Below, in pieces: positions 1 to 7,795 of a stretch of 28,153 nucleotides of DNA (positions within the stretch are counted from its first letter, which is position 1; each line of letters begins with the position of its first letter). The notes under the pieces were generated by a model. That model worked only from the letters and a program-made list of their open reading frames with translations, was not told the origin of the DNA and did not search any database. Source of the stretch: SIG565 sp045590755. Its GTDB lineage: Bacteria; Bacillota; Clostridia; Oscillospirales; Acutalibacteraceae. Both the position numbers and the translations under genes were made by a program. The stretch lies in assembly GCA_045590755.1 (NCBI GenBank), contig JAZNRP010000021.1:1-28153 (forward strand), in the 5' to 3' direction.

Positions 1-141
1 TTTCTACAATTACCAACGCATCCAACTCAAAACAAAACTGACTCCCCTTGAAAAGAGAAGTCAGTATGTTGCTTGAATTTTAATTTAAACTACCATATGG
101 TGCTTTTTTGTGCTGTCTGCACAAATTGGGGCAGTTCAAAT
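1..141 (-). repeat. 141-bp terminal inverted repeat, left copy
   Basis: Bases 1-141 are the exact reverse complement of 28013-28153, compared base by base; identity stops at position 142. Read on the minus strand, the element starts 27 nt after the stop codon of the ECF gene. It contains a 7-bp hairpin (107-125), the palindrome ACCATATGGT (92-101) and a 13-bp hairpin followed by a T-rich run (29-65). It runs to the very first base, so the true element may extend beyond the window. No coding potential is convincing. Its family is not recognised. Confidence 0.95.
29..65 (-). terminator. Intrinsic terminator in left repeat, downstream of the ECF gene
   Basis: On the minus strand a 13-bp stem (arms at 65-53 and 49-37, 3-nt loop) is followed by TTTGTTTT. 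Two of the pairs are G-U, so only RNA made from the minus strand forms the unbroken stem; the other strand has two A-C mismatches. This fits termination of the ECF gene transcript, whose stop codon lies about 100 nt upstream. Confidence 0.75.
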
Positions 142-168
142 CTGCCGAGCTTTTATTTTTTATATTTT

Positions 169-759
169 TTATTTTACAGCTTTGGAGACCGCCTTTGTCA
201 CGGGAAAAGCAATAATTGAACCTGCTATAATTTCCACCAAACCATTTATCCCGACAAACGCTAAAATAAACATAATGGGGTTAGCGGCTCCCAACATATC
301 TACAAACCCTTGTATATATTCGGTATTGTAAAAGCACAGACAAAGCGTACCCATAAAGAATACCGTGTTAAACACAGGCGCTACAATACTACCAACAAGG
401 AAACTCAATGTGTTTTTTCCGCTTTTCTTTATAGCCTTTACCGTAAGACCTGCTAAAAAACCCGCTAAAATTCTTGTTGGTACACAAACAATAAAAGTAA
501 AAATCGGGTTAATGTTAAGCAGTGCTGCACCGAAAGCGCTGTAGCCAAAGCACTGTATAAAACTTACAATGCCGAACACACCTCCAAGAATCGCCGCAGA
601 TGCCGGTCCGAAAAGACAGGCGCCAACCGCAACGGGCACCATTGATAATGTTATTTCAAGTCCCAATGTGCGAATGGGCAAAAACGACACTACACATATT
701 ACCGCCGCAAGTACGGCATTTACCGCTAGAAACTCTGTTTTCTTTCTTTTGTTTTCCAT
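169..759 (-). CDS. ECF transporter S component (substrate-binding membrane subunit)
   Basis: A 196-residue, very hydrophobic protein with about six predicted membrane segments and a basic N-terminus (MENKRKK), the usual size and shape of S components of energy-coupling factor vitamin transporters. The central stretch with NINP and PTRILAGF, between two hydrophobic segments, resembles the ECF S-component superfamily (PF12822-like). S components bind the substrate and dock with a shared EcfT/EcfA module, which is not encoded here. The substrate is not readable; pantothenate or a related vitamin is only a guess from general resemblance. The ATG at 759 has a good ribosome binding site (CGGAGG, 8 nt away). 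It is transcribed away from mnmE and ends 27 nt before the terminal repeat, which supplies its terminator. Confidence 0.75.
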   Translation of the reverse strand: MENKRKKTEFLAVNAVLAAVICVVSFLPIRTLGLEITLSMVPVAVGACLFGPASAAILGGVFGIVSFIQCFGYSAFGAALLNINPIFTFIVCVPTRILAGFLAGLTVKAIKKSGKNTLSFLVGSIVAPVFNTVFFMGTLCLCFYNTEYIQGFVDMLGAANPIMFILAFVGINGLVEIIAGSIIAFPVTKAVSKAVK

Positions 760-822
760 TTTTATTACCTCCGATGCTGTCCATATAGGTACAGCTCATT
801 AATATTGGGGAACTTTCCTTCC

Positions 823-845
823 CATCCGCATTATACTACTAAACT
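823..845 (-). promoter_or_regulatory. Probable promoter of the ECF gene
   Basis: A perfect -10 hexamer TATAAT lies on the minus strand at 835-830. No good -35 is seen 16-18 nt upstream. The leader before the start codon is only about 60 nt and has a small GGGAA/TTCCC hairpin. That is too little structure to call a riboswitch. Confidence 0.45.
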
Positions 846-872
846 TTAGAAAAATCTACCCCCTTTTTGTAA

Positions 873-901
873 TTGAAAAATACTAATATTTATGGTAGAA
901 T
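873..901 (+). promoter_or_regulatory. Promoter of mnmE-mnmG-rsmG
   Basis: TTGAAA (873-878), a 17-nt spacer and TAGAAT (896-901) form a near-consensus vegetative promoter about 20 nt upstream of the mnmE start. Its -10 element overlaps an upstream in-frame ATG (892), which argues against that ATG being used. Confidence 0.65.
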
Positions 902-921
902 GTTTTTTTAGAGAGGTGAAG

Positions 922-2286
922 ATGATGCAAAACAGTACAGTTGCGGCCGTTTCTACCCCTTTGGGAGATGGCGGTATAGGCGTTGTAAGAATATCGGGGC
1001 CCGATGCTCTTATAATAGGTGACAAGATTTTTAAAGCGAAAAGCGGCAAAAAAATTGCCGAGCAAAAGGGCTATTCGGCACTTTTTGGCGAAGCCGCCGA
1101 TAATAATGGCTTTATTGATACTGCTATTGCTCTAATCTTCCGTGGCCCTAAAAGCTATACGGGCGAAGACACCGTAGAAATATCGGTGCACGGTGGCCGC
1201 TATGTTTTAAAGCGGTTGCTTCGTGCGGCACTCGATGCGGGTGCTAAAACCGCGGGTGCGGGCGAGTTTACAAAACGCGCCTTTCTAAACGGCAAACTTG
1301 ATTTAACCCAAGCCGAAGCCGTAATGGGTATCATCTCTGCAAACGGCGAGAGAGAATTAAAACTTTCGTCTTGCGCTCTTAAAGGCGAAATCAGCAAAAA
1401 AGTAGAGAAAATTGAAGAATCGCTCGTATCGGCGGCGGCATCTATTGCCTACTTTGCCGATGAGCCCGATGAAGTTTTGCCCGAATTAAACAACGAAAAC
1501 TTTGGCAAGATGTTAATCGAGTGTGAATCCGCTTTACAAGAAATGCTTAACACATACGACGCAGGCAGAATATTGCGCGAAGGTGTTGATACCGCCATTG
1601 TCGGTAAACCCAATGTTGGAAAAAGCACCCTTATGAATATGCTGTCGGGTACTACCCGTTCTATCGTTACCGAAGTTGCAGGTACTACTCGCGATATTAT
1701 AGAAGATTCGGTAATGCTCGGCGATATACGGCTTAACCTTGCTGATACTGCGGGAATACACGAAACCGATGACATTGTTGAAACGGTTGGGGTTAATTTA
1801 GCGGAAAATAAAATCGATTCGGCTGAACTTATTTTAGCAGTTTTCGATGCATCGGCACCGCTTGATAGCGACGACCTAAAACTAATAGAAAAAATAAAGA
1901 ATAAAAAAACAATTGTAATTATAAACAAAAGCGACATTGGAAATGTTTTATCGGCCGATGATTTTAAGGGAATGCCCACCGTTACCGTTTCGGCTAAAAA
2001 AGGAAACGGCATTGAGCCGCTTTCCGAAAAAATCGAAGAAATAACCGAAGTCTGCTTTATTAATCCCGACTCTGCCGTTCTTGGCAGTGAGCGTCAGCGC
2101 GACTGTGCAAATCGCGCGCTTAATGCTATTAAGGCGGCAAAGGAAGCTCTTTTTGCGGGAGAAACCATAGATGCTGTCGGTGTATGTGTTGACGATGCCC
2201 TTGCTTCGCTTTTTGAGCTTACGGGCAAACGGGTAACAAATGTAGTAGCCGACGAAGTTTTCAGAAAATTCTGTGTAGGAAAATAG
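922..2286 (+). CDS. mnmE: tRNA uridine-5-carboxymethylaminomethyl(34) synthesis GTPase MnmE
   Basis: MnmE and MnmG together modify the wobble uridine of certain tRNAs, using a methylene-folate carbon and GTP hydrolysis in the cytoplasm. Seen here: an N-terminal folate-binding-type domain starting STPLGDGGIGVVRISG; the G-domain with GKPNVGKS (about 228-235), the TTRD switch, DTAG (275-278) and NKSD (335-338); and the C-terminal CVGK with the family's essential Cys at about 451. The length of 454 residues is normal. I chose the ATG at 922 because AGAGAGGTG lies just upstream and homologues begin there; 925 is also possible, while 892 falls inside the promoter -10. It is first in an operon with mnmG (10-nt gap) and rsmG, the usual Firmicute order near oriC. 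Confidence 0.97.
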   Translation: MMQNSTVAAVSTPLGDGGIGVVRISGPDALIIGDKIFKAKSGKKIAEQKGYSALFGEAADNNGFIDTAIALIFRGPKSYTGEDTVEISVHGGRYVLKRLLRAALDAGAKTAGAGEFTKRAFLNGKLDLTQAEAVMGIISANGERELKLSSCALKGEISKKVEKIEESLVSAAASIAYFADEPDEVLPELNNENFGKMLIECESALQEMLNTYDAGRILREGVDTAIVGKPNVGKSTLMNMLSGTTRSIVTEVAGTTRDIIEDSVMLGDIRLNLADTAGIHETDDIVETVGVNLAENKIDSAELILAVFDASAPLDSDDLKLIEKIKNKKTIVIINKSDIGNVLSADDFKGMPTVTVSAKKGNGIEPLSEKIEEITEVCFINPDSAVLGSERQRDCANRALNAIKAAKEALFAGETIDAVGVCVDDALASLFELTGKRVTNVVADEVFRKFCVGK

Positions 2287-2296
2287 GTGTTAAATT

Positions 2297-4177
2297 TTGA
2301 ATTATAAGGCCGAAAGTTATGATGTTGCAGTAATAGGTGCAGGACACGCGGGTATTGAAGCGGCTCTTGCCGCCGCAAGACTTGGTGTAAAAACGGTGAT
2401 TTTCACTGTAAGTGCCGACTGGATTGGAAATATGCCCTGCAACCCGTCAATAGGCGGTACTGCAAAGGGTCATTTGGTGCGTGAGCTTGATGCTCTGGGC
2501 GGTGAGATGGGCAAGGCGGCAGATAAAAATATGCTGCAAAGCCGCATGCTTAATCTCGGCAAGGGCCCTGCGGTGCATTCTCTTCGCGCACAGATTGACC
2601 GCCGCGCTTACAGCGGTTATATGAAACACGCGGTTGAGCTGCAAAAGGGACTTGATGTCAAACAAGCAGAGGTTACCGATATTGAAAAAGATGGCGATAA
2701 TTGGATTGTCCGCACAAAATTGGGCGCAGAGCACACCTGCCGCGCTGTAATTTTAGCAACGGGTACCTTTTTGGCGGGCAAAATTTATGTGGGTGAGGTT
2801 GCATTTTCAAGCGGCCCCGACGGACAATTCCCCGCAAATGAATTATCTGTATCGCTTAAAAAATTAGGTCTGCCGCTACGCCGTTTTAAGACGGGCACAC
2901 CCGCCCGCGTAGCTAAAGACAGTATTGATTTTTCCAAAACCGAAATACAAGCAGGTGACGAAAAAATCGTTCCCTTTAGTTATTCAACTAAAAAAACAAA
3001 CGAAAACTCTGTTTTTTGCCATATTTCATATACAAACGATGCTACAAAAAAGGTTATACTTGATAATCTGCACCGTTCTCCCTTATATGCGGGCAGCATT
3101 GAAGGTATAGGTCCCAGATATTGCCCGAGTATTGAAGATAAAATTGTCCGCTTTGCCGATAAAGAGCGCCATCAGCTGTTTATTGAGCCTTGCGGCGCAG
3201 ATACGGAAGAAATGTATCTTCAGGGTATGTCTTCTTCGCTTCCCGAAGAAGTACAAATCGCCTTTTACCATACTATACCCGGCCTTGAAAATGTCAAAAT
3301 TATTCGCAACGCCTATGCTATTGAATACGACTGCATTGACCCGATAGCCCTGAATGCAACGCTTGAGCTTAAAAATTACAGCGGTCTTTACGGCGCCGGT
3401 CAATTCAACGGCTCTTCGGGTTATGAAGAAGCCGCCGTTCAGGGCTTTGTTGCAGGCGTAAACGCGGCAAGAAAAATAAAAGGAGATTCTCCCTTTACCC
3501 TGTCACGCGCTTCGAGTTATATCGGCACACTTATTGATGACCTTGTAACAAAGGGCTGCGCCGACCCCTACCGTATGATGACTTCACGCAGTGAGTACCG
3601 TCTGCTTCTCCGTCAGGACAATGCCGACGAAAGACTTATGCCAACAGGCCGAGCCTTAGGCCTTATTGATGATGAGACCTGGGAAGACTTTAATACAAGG
3701 CTAACACAGAAAAACGATGAAATTAAGCGGCTTAGCACCACAACTGTAGCACCGAGTAAGGAAATAAACGAGCTATTAATTAGCCGTGGCACCGCACCGC
3801 TTACTACGGGCTGTAAGTTGGACGAGCTTGTTCGCCGTCCGCAGCTGACTTACGAGTGCTTATCTCCCTTTGATGTTTCGCGACCGATATTACCCGATAG
3901 CGTAAAGGAAAAGGTTGAAACCGAAATAAAATACGCGGGCTACATAACAAGGCAGCTCTCTCAAGTGGAAGAAATGCTGAGACTTGAAAAGCAGATAATT
4001 CCCGAAAACATAGATTATGCTGCAATTTCGGGACTGCGGCTTGAAGCCAAGGAAAAGCTAAACCGAGTACGGCCTAAAAACATCGGTCAGGCATCGCGCA
4101 TTTCGGGTGTTTCCCCGGCCGACATTTCGGTGCTTATAATATATCTTGAAAAGGCAAGACAGGAGAAAAGAAAATGA
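2297..4177 (+). CDS. mnmG: tRNA uridine-5-carboxymethylaminomethyl(34) synthesis enzyme MnmG (GidA)
   Basis: The FAD/NADH-dependent partner of MnmE in wobble-uridine modification. The N-terminus has the FAD-binding GAGHAG motif (14-19) in a Rossmann fold, followed by the family blocks MPCNPSIGG, TGTFLAG and PRYCPSIEDK; the C-terminal helical domain that contacts MnmE and tRNA is complete. The 626-residue length is typical. The start is a TTG at 2297: an AGGTG motif overlapping the end of mnmE lies about 7-8 nt upstream, and the N-terminus MNYKAESYDVAVIGAG fits homologues. It overlaps rsmG by 4 nt (ATGA), implying translational coupling. Confidence 0.97.
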   Translation: MNYKAESYDVAVIGAGHAGIEAALAAARLGVKTVIFTVSADWIGNMPCNPSIGGTAKGHLVRELDALGGEMGKAADKNMLQSRMLNLGKGPAVHSLRAQIDRRAYSGYMKHAVELQKGLDVKQAEVTDIEKDGDNWIVRTKLGAEHTCRAVILATGTFLAGKIYVGEVAFSSGPDGQFPANELSVSLKKLGLPLRRFKTGTPARVAKDSIDFSKTEIQAGDEKIVPFSYSTKKTNENSVFCHISYTNDATKKVILDNLHRSPLYAGSIEGIGPRYCPSIEDKIVRFADKERHQLFIEPCGADTEEMYLQGMSSSLPEEVQIAFYHTIPGLENVKIIRNAYAIEYDCIDPIALNATLELKNYSGLYGAGQFNGSSGYEEAAVQGFVAGVNAARKIKGDSPFTLSRASSYIGTLIDDLVTKGCADPYRMMTSRSEYRLLLRQDNADERLMPTGRALGLIDDETWEDFNTRLTQKNDEIKRLSTTTVAPSKEINELLISRGTAPLTTGCKLDELVRRPQLTYECLSPFDVSRPILPDSVKEKVETEIKYAGYITRQLSQVEEMLRLEKQIIPENIDYAAISGLRLEAKEKLNRVRPKNIGQASRISGVSPADISVLIIYLEKARQEKRK

Positions 4178-4890
4178 TAGATTTTCCCCTAAATCTAATA
4201 AATGACAAATGCAAGGACTTCGGTGCCGAGATAGATGAAACAATAAGTCAAAAATTAAATCTATACGGTAATTTGTTGCTTGAGTGGAACGAGAAAATGA
4301 ATCTTACCGCCATTACCGACCCCACCGATATAGTAATCAAGCACTTTTTTGATTGTATACTGTTTTTTAAAGCGGTAGATGTGCCCAAGGGCGCTAAAAT
4401 TATAGATGTCGGTACGGGTGCGGGTTTTCCGGGTATGGTGCTTAAAATTATGCGCCCCGATATTAACCTTACTTTGCTTGACGGACTCAATAAGCGCCTT
4501 ATCTTTTTGAATGAAGTTTTGAAAGAAACAGGGCTCTCAGCAGAAGTTGTCCACCTTCGCGCAGAAGACGGTGGAAAAAATCCGCTTTACCGCGAGCAGT
4601 ACGATTTTGCCGTCGCCCGTGCAGTTGCCCGACACAATATTTTATCGGAATACTGTATGCCCTATGTTAAGGTGGGCGGACAATTTGTTGCTATGAAGGG
4701 TCCTGCAGCAGAAGAAGAAATAAATGAAAGTAAACGCGCCGTACAGATACTCGGCGGTGCAGAGCCCGTAATTATATGCGAAAAACTACCGACTGATGAA
4801 GAAAGAAGCTTTATAATTACAAAAAAGATATCGCAATGTGCGCCAAAATACCCCAGAATATCTGCCAAAATATCAAAACAGCCGTTATAA
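4174..4890 (+). CDS. rsmG: 16S rRNA (guanine(527)-N7)-methyltransferase RsmG (GidB)
   Basis: RsmG methylates N7 of G527 in 16S rRNA with S-adenosylmethionine. The 238-residue protein has the class I SAM-binding loop IDVGTGAGFPG (about 77-87), the upstream WNEKMNLTAI block and a KYPR stretch in the C-terminal region, all family hallmarks. The ATG overlaps the mnmG stop (ATGA). Its last codons and stop lie inside the hairpin of the operon terminator: the 5' arm encodes the final Gln-Pro and the stop sits in the loop. Confidence 0.96.
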   Translation: MIDFPLNLINDKCKDFGAEIDETISQKLNLYGNLLLEWNEKMNLTAITDPTDIVIKHFFDCILFFKAVDVPKGAKIIDVGTGAGFPGMVLKIMRPDINLTLLDGLNKRLIFLNEVLKETGLSAEVVHLRAEDGGKNPLYREQYDFAVARAVARHNILSEYCMPYVKVGGQFVAMKGPAAEEEINESKRAVQILGGAEPVIICEKLPTDEERSFIITKKISQCAPKYPRISAKISKQPL

Positions 4891-4910
4891 TGCGGCTGTT
4901 TTTGTTTTTT
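4876..4910 (+). terminator. Intrinsic terminator of mnmE-mnmG-rsmG
   Basis: The arms AAACAGCCG (4876-4884) and CGGCTGTTT (4893-4901) form a 9-bp stem with an 8-nt loop, followed by a T-rich run to 4910. The rsmG stop codon (4888-4890) is in the loop. Confidence 0.85.
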
Positions 4911-4938
4911 GGTGTCGGTTTTGCACGACCTGTTTTTC

Positions 4939-4968
4939 TTGATTTTAAGTCCTTTCACGATTTATAAT
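4939..4968 (+). promoter_or_regulatory. Promoter of the ParB/Noc-family gene
   Basis: TTGATT (4939-4944), an 18-nt spacer and a perfect TATAAT (4963-4968) lie 28 nt before the start codon and downstream of the rsmG terminator. This gives the parB-like gene its own transcription start. Confidence 0.6.
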
Positions 4969-4996
4969 TTAGACACAGGGCAGGTGACCGACATAG

Positions 4997-5821
4997 ATGT
5001 TAAAAAGAACTACTACCGAACTTAAAAACATTAAAATAACCGATATTTTTTTAGATGAAAAAAGAACAAGAAAATACTTTGATGAGCATGAGCTTTACCG
5101 ACTTAGAGACAGTATAAAGGAAAACGGAATAATAGAGCCCTTATCGGTCAGACGCAGGGGTGCGGGTTATGTACTTATTGCAGGTGAGCGCCGACTCAGA
5201 GCCGCTAAAATGACGGGAATGAAAAAGGTGCCCTGTGTAATATACAAAACCGATGACGCAAACTCGGCAATCTATTCGGTGAGCGAAAATCTGCAAAGGT
5301 GCCGCCTTACATTTTTTGAAGAAGCCGAAGGTATCAGCCGCCTTATTACCGACTACGGCATACCGCACAGTGATGTTGCCGCAAGGCTCGGAATTACACA
5401 GTCGGCATTATCGGCTAAGCTTCGTATATTAAGGCTTAACGAAAAGCTTCGCCGAAGGATTATATTGTCCGATTTATCTGAGCGTCACGCGCGTGCCCTT
5501 ATTCGTATACCCGAGCAAAACCGAGAAGAAGTGCTTGAAAATATTATTGCAAACTCGTTTAGTATTAATGATACTGAAGTTTATATTGACTCGTTTTTGA
5601 AAAACACGGGCGAAAATGACAAATCGAGTGAAAAAAAGACGGCAATAGGTGATATACGGATTTTTTCCAACAGTCTGTCTCGGCTTGTTGATACTCTTGT
5701 GTCAAGTGGAATCGAATCAAAGCTTGAACACAAGGAATTCCGAGATTATATAGAATATAGGGTTAAAATACCAAAAAGCGCCGCAGGTGAAAACGCTATG
5801 GCGCAGCTTAAAATCTGTTAG
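4997..5821 (+). CDS. ParB/Noc-family DNA-binding CTPase-fold protein
   Basis: A 274-residue ParB-superfamily protein: an N-terminal ParB/Srx domain with the CTP-binding GERRLRA box (63-69) and ENLQR box (97-101), a helix-turn-helix (about 124-146, DVAARLGITQSALSAKLRIL), an SERHARAL segment and a C-terminal dimerisation region. Such proteins slide as clamps from parS or Noc sites to organise the chromosome. Its place directly after rsmG matches noc in Bacillus, but no parA or second parB follows and the N-terminal leader before the ParB domain is too short to show Noc's membrane-binding helix. It could be Noc-like or the sole ParB. The ATG at 4997 has AGGTGA about 9 nt upstream. No parS-like 16-mer was noticed. 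Confidence 0.9.
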   Translation: MLKRTTTELKNIKITDIFLDEKRTRKYFDEHELYRLRDSIKENGIIEPLSVRRRGAGYVLIAGERRLRAAKMTGMKKVPCVIYKTDDANSAIYSVSENLQRCRLTFFEEAEGISRLITDYGIPHSDVAARLGITQSALSAKLRILRLNEKLRRRIILSDLSERHARALIRIPEQNREEVLENIIANSFSINDTEVYIDSFLKNTGENDKSSEKKTAIGDIRIFSNSLSRLVDTLVSSGIESKLEHKEFRDYIEYRVKIPKSAAGENAMAQLKIC

Positions 5822-5835
5822 AGTCCAAAGGGACT

Positions 5836-5862
5836 ACCGATATTTTTATCGGTTAATTTCTC
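5836..5862 (+). terminator. Terminator after the ParB/Noc gene
   Basis: ACCGATA (5836-5842) and TATCGGT (5847-5853) form a 7-bp stem with a TTTT loop, followed by TAATTTCTCC. The U-run is weak, so it may act together with the stronger hairpin at 5893-5925. Confidence 0.5.
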
Positions 5863-5885
5863 CTTTCCCCATATCCCCATATCCC

Positions 5886-5935
5886 CAAAAGTCAAACACC
5901 GCAAGGAAAATCCTTGCGGTGTTTGGCTTTTATAT
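5886..5935. terminator. Strong bidirectional terminator between convergent genes
   Basis: A perfect 15-bp stem (5893-5907 with 5911-5925, AAA loop) has an A-run on the left (5887-5890) and a T-run on the right (5927-5931). It can therefore stop transcription on both strands, from the ParB/Noc gene (+) and the membrane protein gene (-). The stop codon of the minus-strand gene (5932-5930) falls in the right-hand tail. Confidence 0.85.
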
Positions 5936-6763
5936 TTCATCTATAATTTCTTCTTCTGGCTCTTCTATAGGTGTTTCTTCGTTTGGTTTTCTAAAGGACA
6001 GTACCACATAGAAAAGCACATAAACCGTGAGCACTGCATTTGTTATAAGCGACGCGTTTTGAGTGTGCAGTAATTGTGATTTTCCCGACAGTATGATTAT
6101 TGCCTGAGACACCGAATATACAGCACCCGAAAGAATTGCGGCAATAGCGGACGGTAATAAAACCTTTTTTCTTCGCTCTTCTGATACGCCGTTTTCAAGC
6201 GCTGATGAATTAAAGAAGAATACAAGGGCCGTACATAGCGCTAACAATTCGAAAACTGTTTCGGCCAAGACGGACGCCGAAATATATGTTGAAAAGGTAA
6301 TAATTAGTCGTACAAGCCAGAACAAAATATACACAACCGACAGTGCTCTGGAGCTGTCTTCCCCTGTATATGCGCGGTAGCCTTGAAGGGCAAACACAAG
6401 TGCGGCAGAGAGCCCGAACACCATTTGTAAAAGTATTTTCCATGCCTGAGTATTGGCAGATATGGTGGAAAAAAGTGACTCATAAACAATGGCTATAGCC
6501 AACACAAAATGCACTATACCAAAGGGCTTTGTTATAACCGCTTTTTGTACCTGCTTTTCTTTATATGTGGCGCCGTAAATGGTACACACCGCAATGATTA
6601 AAATTATTGCCGCTGTAACCGCATTTCCTATTACTCCAAACCCCTTTATAAAGAAGCCTGTTTTGGCTTCGGTCATAAAAACAATCTGCAAAATGCGTAA
6701 AACAACGGCGCAAACAGTGCCAACCCCTGTTATTGTTAAAAGCTTTTTAAGTCCTATGTTCAA
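5930..6763 (-). CDS. Membrane protein of unknown function
   Basis: Not recognised. A 277-residue protein with about seven hydrophobic segments spread along nearly its whole length and no evident soluble domain, ending in a short acidic tail (RKPNEETPIEEPEEEIIDEI). No catalytic motif, transporter signature or signal peptide cleavage site stands out. The start is a TTG at 6763, supported by AGGTGG 7 nt upstream. It stands alone: convergent with the ParB/Noc gene across a bidirectional terminator and divergent from the spoIID-like gene with an 84-nt AT-rich gap. Sharing that intergenic region with a sporulation-type gene is suggestive of nothing firm. Confidence 0.8.
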   Translation of the reverse strand: MNIGLKKLLTITGVGTVCAVVLRILQIVFMTEAKTGFFIKGFGVIGNAVTAAIILIIAVCTIYGATYKEKQVQKAVITKPFGIVHFVLAIAIVYESLFSTISANTQAWKILLQMVFGLSAALVFALQGYRAYTGEDSSRALSVVYILFWLVRLIITFSTYISASVLAETVFELLALCTALVFFFNSSALENGVSEERRKKVLLPSAIAAILSGAVYSVSQAIIILSGKSQLLHTQNASLITNAVLTVYVLFYVVLSFRKPNEETPIEEPEEEIIDEI

Positions 6764-6787
6764 AACAATCCACCTAACTTTTTTAAT

Positions 6788-6843
6788 TTTTTAACGAGTT
6801 TGTACATATATATAATTATACAACAAAACATTAAGGAATTATG
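6788..6843. promoter_or_regulatory. AT-rich divergent promoter region
   Basis: The gap between the membrane protein (-) and spoIID-like (+) genes contains the palindrome TATAATTATA (6811-6820), which reads as a perfect -10 hexamer on each strand. No convincing -35 is visible for either direction, so use by a vegetative or sporulation sigma factor cannot be decided. Confidence 0.4.
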
Positions 6844-6847
6844 AAAA

Positions 6848-7795
6848 ATGAAAAATTTTTATTTTGTAATCACAATCATTCTTATTTTACTTATGCTGAC
6901 TTTACCCTTTTTAAGTCTCGGTGCACCGCCTGATAGTAGTACACTCGAGCAAAGTGATATAGCAAATAGCGACACCGTCACTCTGCTGCAAAGCAGTGAT
7001 AACAGTCTAAAGGCCATCGCAACTCGGGAATACATATTCGGGGTTGTGGCGGCGGAAATGTCGGTCTCGCGTGAAGTGGAAACACTTAAGGCGCAGACTA
7101 TTGCATCCTTTACATATACACTTTACAAAAAAGAGAAAAATAAAAATGAAGACTATGACATTACCGATAATCCTGCCACCGACCAAGCCTTTATCACACG
7201 GGAAAAGGCTCGTGAAAAGTGGGGTGATAAGGCCGATGAGTACGAGAAAAAGCTAAACGGCGTATTAGACGAAGTGTTCGGTATTTATTTAAGCTATGAA
7301 AACAAGCCTATTTTTGCCGCCTACCACGCCATATCATCTGGTAAGACCGAGTCTTGCGAATCGGTGTGGGGAAATTCACTCCCATATCTTGTGGAAACCG
7401 AGAGTATGGGAGATTTGTTATGCGCCGATTATTTAAGCGAAAAGGTAGTATCGGCCGATGAATTCAAGGCCGCCTTTCGCGATATATGTGCCCTTCCCGA
7501 AAATGAAGCCGAATTTATAGGTGAAATTGTGCGGTCGTCGTCGGGCGGCGCTAAAACCGTGACTGTCGGCAATAAGCAAATAACGGGCAGTGATTTTCGC
7601 CGACTTCTCGCCTTGCGGTCTACAAACTTTGATGTAAATTATTCAGACGGTGCCTTTCATTTTACCGTTCGCGGCTACGGACACGGTGTGGGTATGAGCC
7701 AGAACGGCGCCGAATATATGGCGGCACAGGGCAGCACCTATACCGAAATACTTAATTGGTATTATAAGGGCTGTACCCTTGTAAAGCTTAAATAA
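6848..7795 (+). CDS. spoIID: SpoIID/LytB-domain protein (stage II sporulation protein D type)
   Basis: SpoIID is a membrane-anchored lytic transglycosylase that trims denuded glycan during engulfment of the forespore. Seen here: an N-terminal hydrophobic anchor (about 5-25), a SpoIID domain with VVAAEMS including the probable catalytic Glu at about 70, the YHAISSGKTESC block (about 159-170) and the signature GYGHGVGMSQNGA (276-288). The 315-residue length is normal. The ATG at 6848 is preceded by AAGGA about 11 nt upstream; a nearer ATG at 6841 is out of frame. The usual neighbours spoIIQ and spoIIIA are absent, so a LytB/SpoIID paralogue is possible. Its 3' end overlaps rsmI by 8 nt, convergently. 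Confidence 0.88.
   Translation: MKNFYFVITIILILLMLTLPFLSLGAPPDSSTLEQSDIANSDTVTLLQSSDNSLKAIATREYIFGVVAAEMSVSREVETLKAQTIASFTYTLYKKEKNKNEDYDITDNPATDQAFITREKAREKWGDKADEYEKKLNGVLDEVFGIYLSYENKPIFAAYHAISSGKTESCESVWGNSLPYLVETESMGDLLCADYLSEKVVSADEFKAAFRDICALPENEAEFIGEIVRSSSGGAKTVTVGNKQITGSDFRRLLALRSTNFDVNYSDGAFHFTVRGYGHGVGMSQNGAEYMAAQGSTYTEILNWYYKGCTLVKLK

Noticed and set aside
760..850. Riboswitch in front of the ECF transporter gene
   Set aside because: The leader from the putative start site is about 60 nt and has only one small hairpin; no known vitamin riboswitch core is recognisable.
892..921. Longer MnmE start at 892
   Set aside because: The ATG at 892 lies beside the -10 hexamer (896-901), adds residues unlike any MnmE, and has no ribosome binding site; AGAGAGGTG sits before 922.
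1449..2012. 187-codon open frame antisense to mnmE
   Set aside because: It lies wholly inside mnmE, is Ser/Ile-rich with no recognisable motif and no ribosome binding site: a mirror of the coding strand's codon bias. Others rejected likewise are at 10378-10797, 11893-12225 and 17926-18330.
5871..5886. Tandem ATATCCCC repeat as a possible repeat array
   Set aside because: Only two copies of an 8-mer in a C-rich spacer between terminators; too short to mean anything.
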